The translations under genes and the position numbers were made by a program. The notes beneath the pieces are model-generated. The model did not search any database. It saw only the letters and a program-made list of their open reading frames with translations, and was not told where the DNA came from. A stretch of DNA of 16,262 nt from an uncultured Oscillibacter sp. Its GTDB lineage: Bacteria; Bacillota; Clostridia; Oscillospirales; Oscillospiraceae. The DNA lies in assembly GCF_910584465.1 (NCBI RefSeq), contig NZ_CAJUBK010000050.1, forward strand, positions 1-16,262, read 5' to 3'. Positions 1-6,335 of this stretch are shown here, one piece after another. The first letter of the stretch is position 1; each line of letters begins with the position of its first letter.

Positions 1-28
1 GAGCGGGCTCCCCCTCGATCTCCCCCGC

Positions 29-168
29 CACCAGTGACATCGGTCACTGGTGTGTTTGCCCCAGGGGCAAACGGGTCGAGGTATTTTTGTGACGCGCATG
101 TCGTCACAAAAATGATATCATCTTATCCCTCTGCCTTTGGCAGAGAGACCAGGGGCAAGCCCCTGGTC
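29..168. repeat. Chain of adjoining perfect palindromes upstream of the amidohydrolase
   Basis: Nearly the whole stretch is made of separate inverted repeats placed end to end. Stems: 29-38 with 43-52 (10 bp, loop ATCG), 54-61 with 65-72 (8 bp), 83-94 with 102-113 (12 bp, 7-nt loop), the self-complementary ATGATATCAT at 112-121, 129-135 with 139-145 (7 bp), and 147-156 with 159-168 (10 bp, loop AA). The stems are unrelated to each other in sequence, so this is not one expanded repeat. No coding signal is visible before 199. The first 28 bases hold nothing I can name. Function unknown: it could be RNA hairpins, or DNA bound by a dimeric protein. Confidence 0.75.
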
Positions 169-198
169 CCCATTTCTATTAAGGGAAGGCGATCTGTT

Positions 199-1641
199 AT
201 GGACCAGAACAAACAGGCGGCTGTCGCCGCCATCGATGAAAAAGCGGATGTCGTCTACCGGGTCTCGGACGCCGTCTGGGAGTATGCCGAGCTCTCCCTC
301 CAGGAGGAGGCGTCCGCCGCCCTTTACTGCAAGGTGCTGGAGGAGGAGGGCTTCTCCGTGGAAAAGGGCATCTGCCGCATCCCCACGGCCTTCTCCGCCT
401 CCTACGGCGCGGGACGGCCGGTCGTCGGCATCCTGGCGGAGTACGACGCCCTCTCCGGCCTCTCCCAGAAGGGCGGGAGCCTGGAGCGGGAGGAGGCCGT
501 CCCCGGCGGCTGCGGACACGGCTGCGGACACAACCTGCTGGGCGCGGGCGCCCTCGCCGCCGCCCTGGGCGTGAAGGACTACCTGGAGCGGACGAAGCGC
601 CCCGGCACCGTCGTCCTCTACGGCTGTCCCGGCGAGGAGGGCGGCGCGGCCAAGGCGTTCATGGCCCGGGAGGACCTCTGGCGGGGCCTGGACGCCGCCC
701 TGACCTGGCACCCGGACGACGCCAACGAGGTGGTCACCGGGTCCAGCAACTCCTGCATCCAGACCCAATACACCTTCACCGGCGTGGCCGCCCACGCCGC
801 CGGGGATCCGGAGCGGGGCCGCAGCGCCCTGGACGCGGTGGAGCTGATGAACATCGGCGTGCAGTTCCTCCGGGAGCACATGAGCGGCAAGGCCCGCATC
901 CATTACGCCATCACGGACGCCGGAGGCCGGAGCCCCAACGTGGTCCAGCCCAGGGCCACGGTGCTGTACATGGTCCGGTCCAACCACGTGGCGGAGGCCG
1001 TGGAGCTCCAGGCGCGGGTGGACAAGATCGCCGAGGGCGCGGCCCTGATGACCGGCACCACCTTCGAGAAGAAGTTCATCGACGGCCTGGCGGACACCGT
1101 TCCCAACCACACGCTGGAGTCCGTGCTGTACCGGAACTTCCAGGCCCTGGGCGTGCCCGCCCACTCGGCGGAGGAGCACGCCTGGGCCGACGCGCTGGCG
1201 AAGACCTATCCCGGCAGCGACTGTGTCCCCGGCATCGGCGCGGAGAACGACGGGCGCATCGCCCGGCAGGTCAAGGCCCTCCGGGAGGCCCACGGCCACG
1301 CCATGAACGATTTCCTCCTGCCCCTCTACCAGGGGGACGCCTTCCAGCCCGGCTCCACCGACGTGGGCGACGTGAGCTGGCAGGTCCCCACCGGGCAGAT
1401 CCACGCCGCCGCGTGGCCCAACGGCGCGCCGGGCCACAGCTGGCAGAACGTCTCCATCGGCCGGACGGACATCGGCCGCCGGGCGGCCCTCCACGCCGGG
1501 AAGGTCCTGGCGGCGGCGGCCATCGACCTCTACGAGGACCCGGCCCTGCTGGCCGCGGCGAAGGCCGAGTTCGAGGAGCAGACCGCCGAGGGGTACACCT
1601 GCCCCATCCCGGCGGACGCCGTGCCGACGATCGCGGATTGA
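199..1641 (+). CDS. M20-family amidohydrolase (AbgB-like peptidase/aminoacylase)
   Basis: A 480-aa cytoplasmic metal-dependent hydrolase of the M20D/amidohydrolase family, which cleaves amide bonds of N-acyl or aminobenzoyl-glutamate type substrates. Metal and catalytic motifs: AEYDAL (80-85), GHGCGHN (106-112), the glutamate pair in GCPGEEGG (142-149), H171 in TWHPDD, H199 in the AAHAAGDPERGRSALDA dimerisation-domain signature, and a C-terminal PGHSWQ (411-416). The length matches AbgB-type proteins. The frame is open upstream to 34, but that part crosses the palindrome chain. The ATG at 199 follows AAGGGAAGG with good spacing, so I use it. It is monocistronic, flanked on both sides by palindrome chains. 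The family call is firm. The exact substrate cannot be told from sequence; p-aminobenzoyl-glutamate hydrolase is the usual label. Confidence 0.9.
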   Translation: MDQNKQAAVAAIDEKADVVYRVSDAVWEYAELSLQEEASAALYCKVLEEEGFSVEKGICRIPTAFSASYGAGRPVVGILAEYDALSGLSQKGGSLEREEAVPGGCGHGCGHNLLGAGALAAALGVKDYLERTKRPGTVVLYGCPGEEGGAAKAFMAREDLWRGLDAALTWHPDDANEVVTGSSNSCIQTQYTFTGVAAHAAGDPERGRSALDAVELMNIGVQFLREHMSGKARIHYAITDAGGRSPNVVQPRATVLYMVRSNHVAEAVELQARVDKIAEGAALMTGTTFEKKFIDGLADTVPNHTLESVLYRNFQALGVPAHSAEEHAWADALAKTYPGSDCVPGIGAENDGRIARQVKALREAHGHAMNDFLLPLYQGDAFQPGSTDVGDVSWQVPTGQIHAAAWPNGAPGHSWQNVSIGRTDIGRRAALHAGKVLAAAAIDLYEDPALLAAAKAEFEEQTAEGYTCPIPADAVPTIAD

Positions 1642-1647
1642 ACGAAA

Positions 1648-1860
1648 GGCCCGGGAGCAGACGCTCCCGGGCCCAGGCTGTCGAAAAAGTCTTTTCGACA
1701 GCCTGGGCAAGTTTTCAGAACGCCACAAACGTTCTGAAAACTTATGATTTGAACGGTGCAGGAAACCCCTCCTGGGTTTCCCGCACACACTCTTCCTTCC
1801 CGTTGGCTCGGCCTTCCCTTTTTTCGACAAGCAAAGCCCGGGAGCAGACGCTCCCGGGCC
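1648..1860. repeat. Second palindrome chain, with a duplicated 25-bp hairpin at its two ends
   Basis: Five inverted repeats follow one another between the amidohydrolase and the repressor gene: 1648-1658 with 1663-1673 (11 bp, loop AGAC), 1674-1687 with 1692-1705 (14 bp), 1709-1722 with 1730-1743 (14 bp), 1756-1768 with 1774-1786 (12 pairs and one mismatch), and 1836-1845 with 1850-1859 (10 bp). The first and last hairpins are the same 25 bases (1649-1673 and 1836-1860), so the unit GCCCGGGAGC-AGAC-GCTCCCGGGC is duplicated around the others. The first copy lies 6 bases after the amidohydrolase stop and could end its transcript, although no T-run follows. Confidence 0.75.
1836..1860 (-). terminator. 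Probable terminator of the ribbon-helix-helix gene
   Basis: A perfect 10-bp GC stem begins two bases past the stop codon of the leftward repressor gene. On the minus strand it is followed by TTTGCTTG, a weak U-tract. It is one of the two identical copies that frame the palindrome chain. Confidence 0.5.
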
Positions 1861-1861
1861 T

Positions 1862-2050
1862 TCACATTTGCTGGAGGTCCTTAAAGTGGATCGGACCATG
1901 CTCTTCCTCGAACTCTTGGATGCGTATGCGGATCATATGCTCCAGCTCTTTGTTTTTCGTGCGGGCTTCAAACTTTGCAATATACTCCAACTTGTCCAAC
2001 AGCTCCTGTGGTACACGTAATGTAAAGTGAGGAAGTTTGTCTTTTTTCAT
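1862..2050 (-). CDS. Arc-type ribbon-helix-helix DNA-binding protein
   Basis: A 62-aa protein with the Arc/MetJ (RHH) pattern: a polar-hydrophobic beta strand PHFTLRVP (about 7-14), then helix QELLDKLEYIAK (15-26), a turn with N33, and a second amphipathic helix EFEEEHG at its end. RHH dimers put the strand in the DNA major groove and usually repress their own promoter. Two start codons are possible. I chose the inner ATG at 2050 because GGAGG (2058-2062) is 7 bases before it, whereas the ATG at 2056 is only one base from that site. It is divergent from the 69-aa gene, and the 105-bp gap between them holds repeats that fit an operator. The regulator call is good; its targets are inferred. Confidence 0.75.
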   Translation of the reverse strand: MKKDKLPHFTLRVPQELLDKLEYIAKFEARTKNKELEHMIRIRIQEFEEEHGPIHFKDLQQM

Positions 2051-2061
2051 AAACATGCCTC

Positions 2062-2138
2062 CGACGCAATATTGACTTCATAATAGCGTCGTGTTAAGAT
2101 GGCAGGAGAAAGAGAAGTCACTGTGACTTCATTATTGC
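2062..2138. promoter_or_regulatory. Divergent promoter/operator region with repeated TGACTTCAT sites
   Basis: A rightward promoter TTGACT (2072-2077), 17-bp spacer, TAAGAT (2095-2100) is visible. A leftward -10-like TATTAT lies on the minus strand at 2080-2085. TGACTTCATAATAGC (2073-2087) recurs 51 bp later as TGACTTCATTATTGC (2124-2138), 13 of 15 identical. The second copy is half of a perfect palindrome GAAGTCAC-T-GTGACTTC (2114-2130). CGACGC (2062-2067) and GCGTCG (2086-2091) flank the -35. These are natural binding sites for the adjacent RHH repressor. Binding is inferred; the repeats are seen. Confidence 0.65.
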
Positions 2139-2155
2139 TCTGCGGAGGTAGGTTT

Positions 2156-2365
2156 ATGACAAAAGAAGAACTATACCAAGACCTGCACTCGAAGCTGTAT
2201 CGTTCGATGTGGGAATGCGTGGCCCTGCTGGATCAGGGGCGGACCGACGAACTGCGTGAGACCATGATGACCGCTATCGAAAAGAGCGAGTACCACCTCT
2301 GGCACTATGACTACCCCCTCTTCGATATGGAGGAGGTCGTCCGCAAAAGCGGCCGCAAACATTGA
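2156..2365 (+). CDS. 69-aa protein of unknown function, divergent from the RHH repressor
   Basis: I do not recognise this family. The protein is soluble, mostly helical, acidic in its N-terminal two thirds and basic at the end (RKSGRKH), with a run of aromatic residues around 47-56 (YHLWHYDYPLF). There is no signal peptide or membrane segment. The frame is open from an ATG at 2099, but that is inside the promoter region. The ATG at 2156 has GGAGG (2144-2148) seven bases upstream, so I use it. It has its own promoter and probably shares the operator repeats with the leftward repressor, so the two may form a small self-regulated unit. A small accessory protein from a former mobile element is possible, but nothing in the sequence proves it. 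Confidence 0.7.
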   Translation: MTKEELYQDLHSKLYRSMWECVALLDQGRTDELRETMMTAIEKSEYHLWHYDYPLFDMEEVVRKSGRKH

Positions 2366-2399
2366 AGCGGGAGGGGCCCGCGTCCTCCGAGGGACGAGA

Positions 2400-2426
2400 C
2401 GGCCGCCGGCATCCAGTCGGCGGCCG
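2400..2426. terminator. Hairpin between convergent genes
   Basis: A 9-bp perfect GC stem (2400-2408 with 2418-2426, 9-nt loop) lies between the stop of the 69-aa gene (+) and the stop of upp (-). Neither side has a clear T-run, so it may act as a shared but weak terminator. Confidence 0.45.
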
Positions 2427-2446
2427 CCTCATCATCCTTTACCCTC

Positions 2447-3079
2447 TCATTTCGTCCCGAAGATCCGGTCGCCCGCGTCGCCCAGGCCGGGGACGATGTA
2501 CCCGTTCTCGTTCAGCCTCTCGTCCACCGCGCCGCAGTAGATGTCCACGTCGGGGTGCTCCTTCTGGATGCGCTCGATGCCCTCCGGCGCGGCCAGGAGG
2601 ACCATCAGCTTGATCGTCGTGCAGCCGTACTCCTTCATGAACCCGATGGCGGCGGCGGCGCTGCCGCCGGTGGCCAGCATGGGGTCGACGATCAGCACGT
2701 CCCGCTCCGCCACGTCCTTGGGCATCTTGCAGAAGTACTTCACCGGCTCCAGGGTCTCCTCGTTCCGGTACAGGCCGATGTGGCCCACCCGGGCGGAGGG
2801 CACCATCCTGAGCACGCCGTCCACCAGGCCCAGCCCCGCCCGGAGGATGGGCACCACGGCGAACTTCTTCCCCTTCAGCGTGGGGGCGGTGGTCTTGCAG
2901 ATGGGGGTCTCCACCTCCCGGGAGGCCAGGGGCAGGTCCCGGGTGGCCTCGTAGGTGATCAGCATCCCGATCTCGGAGACCAGCTCCCGGAAGTCCTTGA
3001 CGCTGGTGTCCTTGTCCCGCAGGATGGTCAGCTTGTGGGCCACCAGGGGGTGGTCCATGATGTGCACTTTCCCGTTCAT
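2447..3079 (-). CDS. upp: Uracil phosphoribosyltransferase
   Basis: A 210-aa cytoplasmic enzyme that makes UMP from uracil and PRPP (pyrimidine salvage). The PRPP loop VDPMLATGGS is at 131-140, the early HPLVAHKLTILRD block is at 10-22, and the uracil-binding C-terminus GDAGDRIFGTK ends the protein (200-210). The length equals the family norm of about 209. An in-frame ATG 18 bases upstream exists, but AAGGAG with a 7-base gap precedes the ATG at 3079, which gives the usual N-terminus. It lies 45 bp after tsaB with no visible promoter in the gap, so it is probably the last gene of the tsaE-tsaB-upp operon. The function call is secure. Confidence 0.97.
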   Translation of the reverse strand: MNGKVHIMDHPLVAHKLTILRDKDTSVKDFRELVSEIGMLITYEATRDLPLASREVETPICKTTAPTLKGKKFAVVPILRAGLGLVDGVLRMVPSARVGHIGLYRNEETLEPVKYFCKMPKDVAERDVLIVDPMLATGGSAAAAIGFMKEYGCTTIKLMVLLAAPEGIERIQKEHPDVDIYCGAVDERLNENGYIVPGLGDAGDRIFGTK

Positions 3080-3124
3080 AAAGTCGCTCCTTATCATAAA
3101 AAGATCCCTTTGGTCCAGCCTTTT

Positions 3125-3826
3125 TCAACGGCCCTGCCGCTCCAGGCGCAGCCTTTCCGCCTGCGGGGGCCGCAGGTACACCGGGGCCAGCTCCTGGGCC
3201 GTCACCAGCCCCCCCGCCCTGGCCAGCTCCTCCGCCTCCAGGGCGACGGACACCGCGTCCTCCTTCACCAGGTGGGCCGGGGCCAGGCGGCAGGGCACCC
3301 CCGCCGCCGTCAGATAGTCGAAGCACATCTGCCCGCCGTCCCCCAGGACGGTCTTGGGCCGGGGATCGTCCCGCAGCGCCTCCGCCAGGTCCGCCAGCGC
3401 GATGGCACGGTCCGGCGTCAGCCGGGCGGGGGCCCCGTCCCGGGCCTCGAAGAGGGCGTTGTAGACCTGCTGCCTCCGGGCGTCCATGGCGCAGACGATC
3501 AGCCCCCCCGCGAAGGCCACGTTCCGGGCCAGCGCCGCCAGGGTGGACACGCCGATGCAGGGCTTGTCCCCGGCGAAGGCCAGCCCCTTGGCGGCGGACA
3601 CGCCGATGCGCACGCCGGTGAAGGACCCGGGCCCCGCCGAGACGGCCACGGCGTCCAGATCCCCGACCGTCATGCCCGTATTTTTCAGCAGGCCCTCCAC
3701 GATGGGCATCAGGGTCCGGCTGTGGGTCAGCCCGGTGTCCTGATAGCCGGAGGCCAGGACCTTCCCGTCCTCCGTGATGGCGGCGGAGACGGCCTTGGCC
3801 GCGGTCTCCAGAGCCAGTATCCTCAT
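3125..3826 (-). CDS. tsaB: tRNA t6A37 threonylcarbamoyl complex subunit TsaB
   Basis: A 233-aa ASKHA-fold protein. TsaB is the partner that dimerises with TsaD and, with TsaE, transfers threonylcarbamoyl to A37 of ANN-decoding tRNAs. It shows the N-terminal phosphate-loop strand MRILALETA, the family signature GPGSFTGVRIG (65-75), LTHS (33-36), and DARRQQVYNALFE (115-127). It lacks the metal-binding HxxxH of TsaD, as expected for TsaB. Its ATG overlaps the stop of tsaE as ATGA (3826-3823), so the two are translationally coupled. rimI and tsaD, the usual next genes, are absent here, and upp follows instead. Confidence 0.95.
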   Translation of the reverse strand: MRILALETAAKAVSAAITEDGKVLASGYQDTGLTHSRTLMPIVEGLLKNTGMTVGDLDAVAVSAGPGSFTGVRIGVSAAKGLAFAGDKPCIGVSTLAALARNVAFAGGLIVCAMDARRQQVYNALFEARDGAPARLTPDRAIALADLAEALRDDPRPKTVLGDGGQMCFDYLTAAGVPCRLAPAHLVKEDAVSVALEAEELARAGGLVTAQELAPVYLRPPQAERLRLERQGR

Positions 3827-4254
3827 ATCGGCCCCACTCCTTCGATGGTGATGATCCGCCACTCCTCCCGCTCCGGATGGCGGGCGATGGCGACGGTGAC
3901 GGCCTCCTCCGGCAGGGCCTCCTCCACCCGTTCGCTCCACTCCACGGCGCACACGCCGCCCCGGTCCAGGTAGTCCTCCCAGCCGATGCCGAAGAGGTCC
4001 TCCGGGCCTTCCAGGCGGTACATGTCGAAGTGGAACAGGGGCATCTGCGTCCCCTCGTACTCGTTGACGATGGTGAAGGTGGGGCTGGTGACCCGGCCCT
4101 CATAGCCCAGGCCCCGGGCCAGGCCCCGGGTGAACGCGGTCTTCCCCATGCCCAGGCCCCCCCGGTAGGCGGCCACGGCCCCCGGCGAAAGCGCGGCGGC
4201 CAGGCGGCGGCCCAGGGCCTCGGTCTCCGCTTCGCTGCGGGAAACGTATTCCAC
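3823..4254 (-). CDS. tsaE: tRNA t6A37 threonylcarbamoyl complex ATPase TsaE
   Basis: A 143-aa P-loop ATPase of the t6A machinery that resets the TsaB-TsaD complex. The Walker A motif GGLGMGKT is at 32-39 (the family more often has GDLGAGKT), followed by SPTF (57-60), the HFDMYRL block (75-81), and VEWSER (104-109). The size is typical. The start is a GTG at 4254, supported by AGGAGG (4262-4267) seven bases before it; no ATG is better placed. It is the first gene of the leftward operon and has a strong sigma-A-like promoter just upstream. Confidence 0.95.
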   Translation of the reverse strand: MEYVSRSEAETEALGRRLAAALSPGAVAAYRGGLGMGKTAFTRGLARGLGYEGRVTSPTFTIVNEYEGTQMPLFHFDMYRLEGPEDLFGIGWEDYLDRGGVCAVEWSERVEEALPEEAVTVAIARHPEREEWRIITIEGVGPI

Positions 4255-4292
4255 AGGCGTCCCTCCTCTCCGCGTCCTCCTAAGATCGATTC

Positions 4293-4321
4293 AGTATACC
4301 ACAGTTTGAACAGAGTGTAAA
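4293..4321 (-). promoter_or_regulatory. Sigma-A-type promoter of tsaE-tsaB-upp
   Basis: On the minus strand TTTACA (4321-4316), a 17-bp spacer and TATACT (4298-4293) are found about 40 bp upstream of the tsaE GTG. It is back to back with the SEDS promoter. Confidence 0.75.
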
Positions 4322-4337
4322 AAGAAATTTTCCATTG

Positions 4338-4366
4338 TTTACAGGTTTTTTGATTTGTGGTAGAAT
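4338..4366 (+). promoter_or_regulatory. Sigma-A-type promoter of the SEDS gene
   Basis: TTTACA (4338-4343), a 17-bp spacer and TAGAAT (4361-4366) lie 43 bp before the ATG at 4409. The -35 boxes of this and the tsaE promoter are only 16 bp apart, so the two may compete for polymerase. Confidence 0.75.
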
Positions 4367-4408
4367 CACTTGATATCCCGCAGGCCCGCGCGCACGAAGG
4401 AGCCGATC

Positions 4409-5596
4409 ATGCTGAACCGACTGAAAGCCACCCTCATCGATTTCATCCAGCAGGCCGACCTGGTCCTGCTGGCCCTGTGCTGCACCGCCACGCTGTACGG
4501 CATCGTGCTGGTGTTCAGCGCCACCCGGTACATGTCCCCCGACACGGGCACGCGGCGGATGATCGTCCAATGCGCGGCGCTGGCGCTGGGGATCTGCGTC
4601 TATATCTTCTTCTCCATGCTGGACCTGGAGTCCATCACCCGGAAATGGAAATGGGTCCTGGCCTTCAACATCGTCTTCATCCTCCTGCTGCGCACGCCCT
4701 TCGGCGTCGCGGGCAACACCGGCAACCGGGCCTGGCTGAAATTCCCCGGCATCCCCTTCCAGATCGGTCCTGCCGAGGTGGTCAAGATCACCTTCGTCCT
4801 GCTGCTCGCCAAGCAGATCGAGTGGCTGCGGGAGGAGAAGGAGGACCTGAAGTCCTTCCCCGCCGCTTTCTTCGTGGCGGGGCACACGCTCGGCATCTGC
4901 GGGCTGTACTTCGTGGTCTCCCGCGATATGGGCAACGGCCTGGTCTTCATCTTCATCTTCCTCTGCATGTCCTTCGTGGCGGGGTTCGCCCTGCGGTGGT
5001 TCCTGCTGCTCTTCGCCGGGGCCGGCGGAGCCGTCGCCGCCGTGCTGCTGCTGGATCTGGTGCCGGAGGACATGATGTATATGCTCAAGCGCTTCATCGT
5101 CCTCTTCGACCACAGCTTCGAGCCCCAGGGGACCGGCTGGCAGCAGACCCGGAGCCTGCTGGCCATCGGCTCCGGCGGGCTGTACGGGAAGGGCTACCTC
5201 AGCGGCAGCCTCACCCAGGGCAGCAGCCAGTCCCTCCCCGCCAAGCAGACGGACCTGATCTTCTCCGCGGCGGGGGAAGAGCTGGGGCTGTTCGGGTGCC
5301 TGGCCATCATACTGCTGCTGGTGCTCATCATCTTCCGCATCCTCCTGGTGGCCCGGAGGGCCCGGACGCCCTTCTACCGCTATGTCTGCGTGGGCATGGC
5401 GTCCATCCTGATCTTCCAGACCATCATCAACATCGGCATGTGCCTCTTCGTCATGCCCACCATCGGCATCACCCTGCCGTTCTTCAGCTACGGCGGGTCC
5501 TCCATCGTCACGCTGTACATGGCCATGGGCGTGGTCTCCGGCATCAAGAAACGCTCGCCGGAGATGCGCCGGACCGCAAGGTCGCCGATACGGTAG
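4409..5596 (+). CDS. FtsW/RodA/SpoVE (SEDS) family peptidoglycan polymerase
   Basis: A 395-aa integral membrane glycosyltransferase that polymerises lipid II into glycan strands, normally with a class B PBP. About ten hydrophobic segments are visible. Family marks: GNRAWLKFPGIPFQIGPAE (105-123), SRDMGNG (171-177), GTGWQQTRSLLAIGSGGL (241-258), TDLIFSAAGEELG (281-293), which contains the conserved loop aspartate D282, and PTIGITLPFFSYGGSS (350-365). The frame is open to a TTG at 4370, but the ATG at 4409 has AAGGAG (4397-4402) six bases before it. The loop before TD reads SLPAK rather than the usual LPEPH/LPEQH, which makes the RodA/FtsW/SpoVE choice unclear. RodA is slightly favoured by length and by the lack of mur/fts neighbours. 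No partner PBP is in the window. Confidence 0.93.
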   Translation: MLNRLKATLIDFIQQADLVLLALCCTATLYGIVLVFSATRYMSPDTGTRRMIVQCAALALGICVYIFFSMLDLESITRKWKWVLAFNIVFILLLRTPFGVAGNTGNRAWLKFPGIPFQIGPAEVVKITFVLLLAKQIEWLREEKEDLKSFPAAFFVAGHTLGICGLYFVVSRDMGNGLVFIFIFLCMSFVAGFALRWFLLLFAGAGGAVAAVLLLDLVPEDMMYMLKRFIVLFDHSFEPQGTGWQQTRSLLAIGSGGLYGKGYLSGSLTQGSSQSLPAKQTDLIFSAAGEELGLFGCLAIILLLVLIIFRILLVARRARTPFYRYVCVGMASILIFQTIINIGMCLFVMPTIGITLPFFSYGGSSIVTLYMAMGVVSGIKKRSPEMRRTARSPIR

Positions 5597-5611
5597 GGGG
5601 AGGCAGGACGC

Positions 5612-6079
5612 ATGGACATCATCGCCGGACTGCAGAGCAAAGATGACCGCGAGGCTTACCGGCTGCTCCTCCTGTTGGAACAGCGCTCGGAGGAGTCGGA
5701 CGAGCTGTACGGCTGTCTCGAGGACTTCCTCGACCTCCTGCACAGCAAGAGCGCCTTCGTCCGGGTCCGAGGCTTCCGCCTGGCCTGTGCGCAGGCCCGC
5801 TGGGACGCGGAGGACCGGCTGGAGCGGCATCTGGACGCGCTGCTCACCATGCTGGACGACCCGAAGCCCACGGCGGTGCGGCAGTGCCTGGCGGCGCTGG
5901 GCCCCGTCATCCTCCACAAGCCGGGCCTGCGGGGCCGGATCGCCGTCAAGCTGGACGGCATGGACCTCTCGAAGTACAAGGACAGTATGCGCCCGCTGAT
6001 CGGGCGCGATATCCAGGCCCTGCGGGAGCAGATGCGGTCTCCCGGCCCATCAGGAGGGCTCCCCCATGGATGGACATGA
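5612..6079 (+). CDS. HEAT/ARM-repeat-like protein (often labelled SufBD-like)
   Basis: A 155-aa soluble, strongly helical protein. Pairs of amphipathic helices (about 11-45, 48-66, 71-100 and 102-125) carry HEAT-like turns such as KSAFVRVRGFRLACAQ and DDPKPTAVRQCLAALGP, which suggests an alpha-solenoid used for protein binding. Similar clostridial proteins are often named SufBD protein without evidence of Fe-S work; I see no Fe-S ligands. It starts 15 bases after the SEDS stop with GGAGG (5599-5603) eight bases before the ATG, so it is co-transcribed with the SEDS gene. A role beside cell-wall synthesis is only a guess from this position. The last 15 residues (GPSGGLPHGWT end) look like low-complexity tail. 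Confidence 0.8.
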   Translation: MDIIAGLQSKDDREAYRLLLLLEQRSEESDELYGCLEDFLDLLHSKSAFVRVRGFRLACAQARWDAEDRLERHLDALLTMLDDPKPTAVRQCLAALGPVILHKPGLRGRIAVKLDGMDLSKYKDSMRPLIGRDIQALREQMRSPGPSGGLPHGWT

Positions 6080-6329
6080 GCAGGCGCTCCCCGCCAAAAT
6101 GGTCAGATCCGGCGCCGCCTCCGCCAAACGCGCCCCGGCGGCGGCAGTCAGCCGTGCCGCCGGACGCCTCGTGGGCCGGGCTATCCTCCGCGGCCATCGG
6201 GCCGGACGTATGCGCCCATGCCGAGACCTCCGCAGCGCGCCGCCGCTCCTCTCCCGGGACGGCGGTTTTTCGCATAATTTCAAGGAATGGGAAAACACTA
6301 CTCCTGTACCAATTCATACAGGAGGATGA
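6066..6329 (+). CDS. Doubtful 87-aa basic protein overlapping the HEAT gene end
   Basis: The ATG at 6066 lies 14 bases inside the previous gene, and AGGAGGG (6052-6058) is seven bases before it, a very good ribosome site for translational coupling. The product is Ala/Arg-rich (AASAKRAPAAAVSRAAGRLVGRAILRGH region) and has no family I know. Against it: the frame runs through a terminator-like hairpin (6240-6270) and into the leader of the next gene, so its last third (after about residue 58) is probably not selected as protein. It may be a real short protein with a decayed end, or a remnant. Confidence 0.35.
   Translation: MDGHEQALPAKMVRSGAASAKRAPAAAVSRAAGRLVGRAILRGHRAGRMRPCRDLRSAPPLLSRDGGFSHNFKEWENTTPVPIHTGG
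6240..6270 (+). terminator. Rho-independent terminator of the SEDS operon
   Basis: CCGCCG (6240-6245) pairs with CGGCGG (6260-6265) and is followed directly by TTTTT (6266-6270). The loop contains a further self-complementary TCCCGGGA. It separates the SEDS-HEAT operon from the SLH gene. Confidence 0.7.
6301..6324 (+). promoter_or_regulatory. Hairpin that covers the ribosome site of the SLH gene
   Basis: CTCCTGTA (6301-6308) is perfectly complementary to TACAGGAG (6317-6324), with an 8-nt loop. The right arm contains most of the AGGAGG used by the ATG at 6336. In mRNA this would hide the ribosome binding site. The pairing is seen; regulation is inferred. Confidence 0.5.
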
Positions 6330-6335
6330 TTCTCT

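Noticed and set aside
118..1899. Long open frame of 593 codons on the minus strand over the amidohydrolase
   Set aside because: It is antisense to a clearly conserved M20 enzyme, low-complexity (Gly/Arg/Val/His-rich), and crosses both palindrome regions. High GC makes such mirror frames common.
2439..4103. 554-codon minus-strand frame over upp, tsaB and tsaE
   Set aside because: It is a shifted frame of three recognised genes on the same strand, with Gly/Arg/Pro-rich product and no motif.
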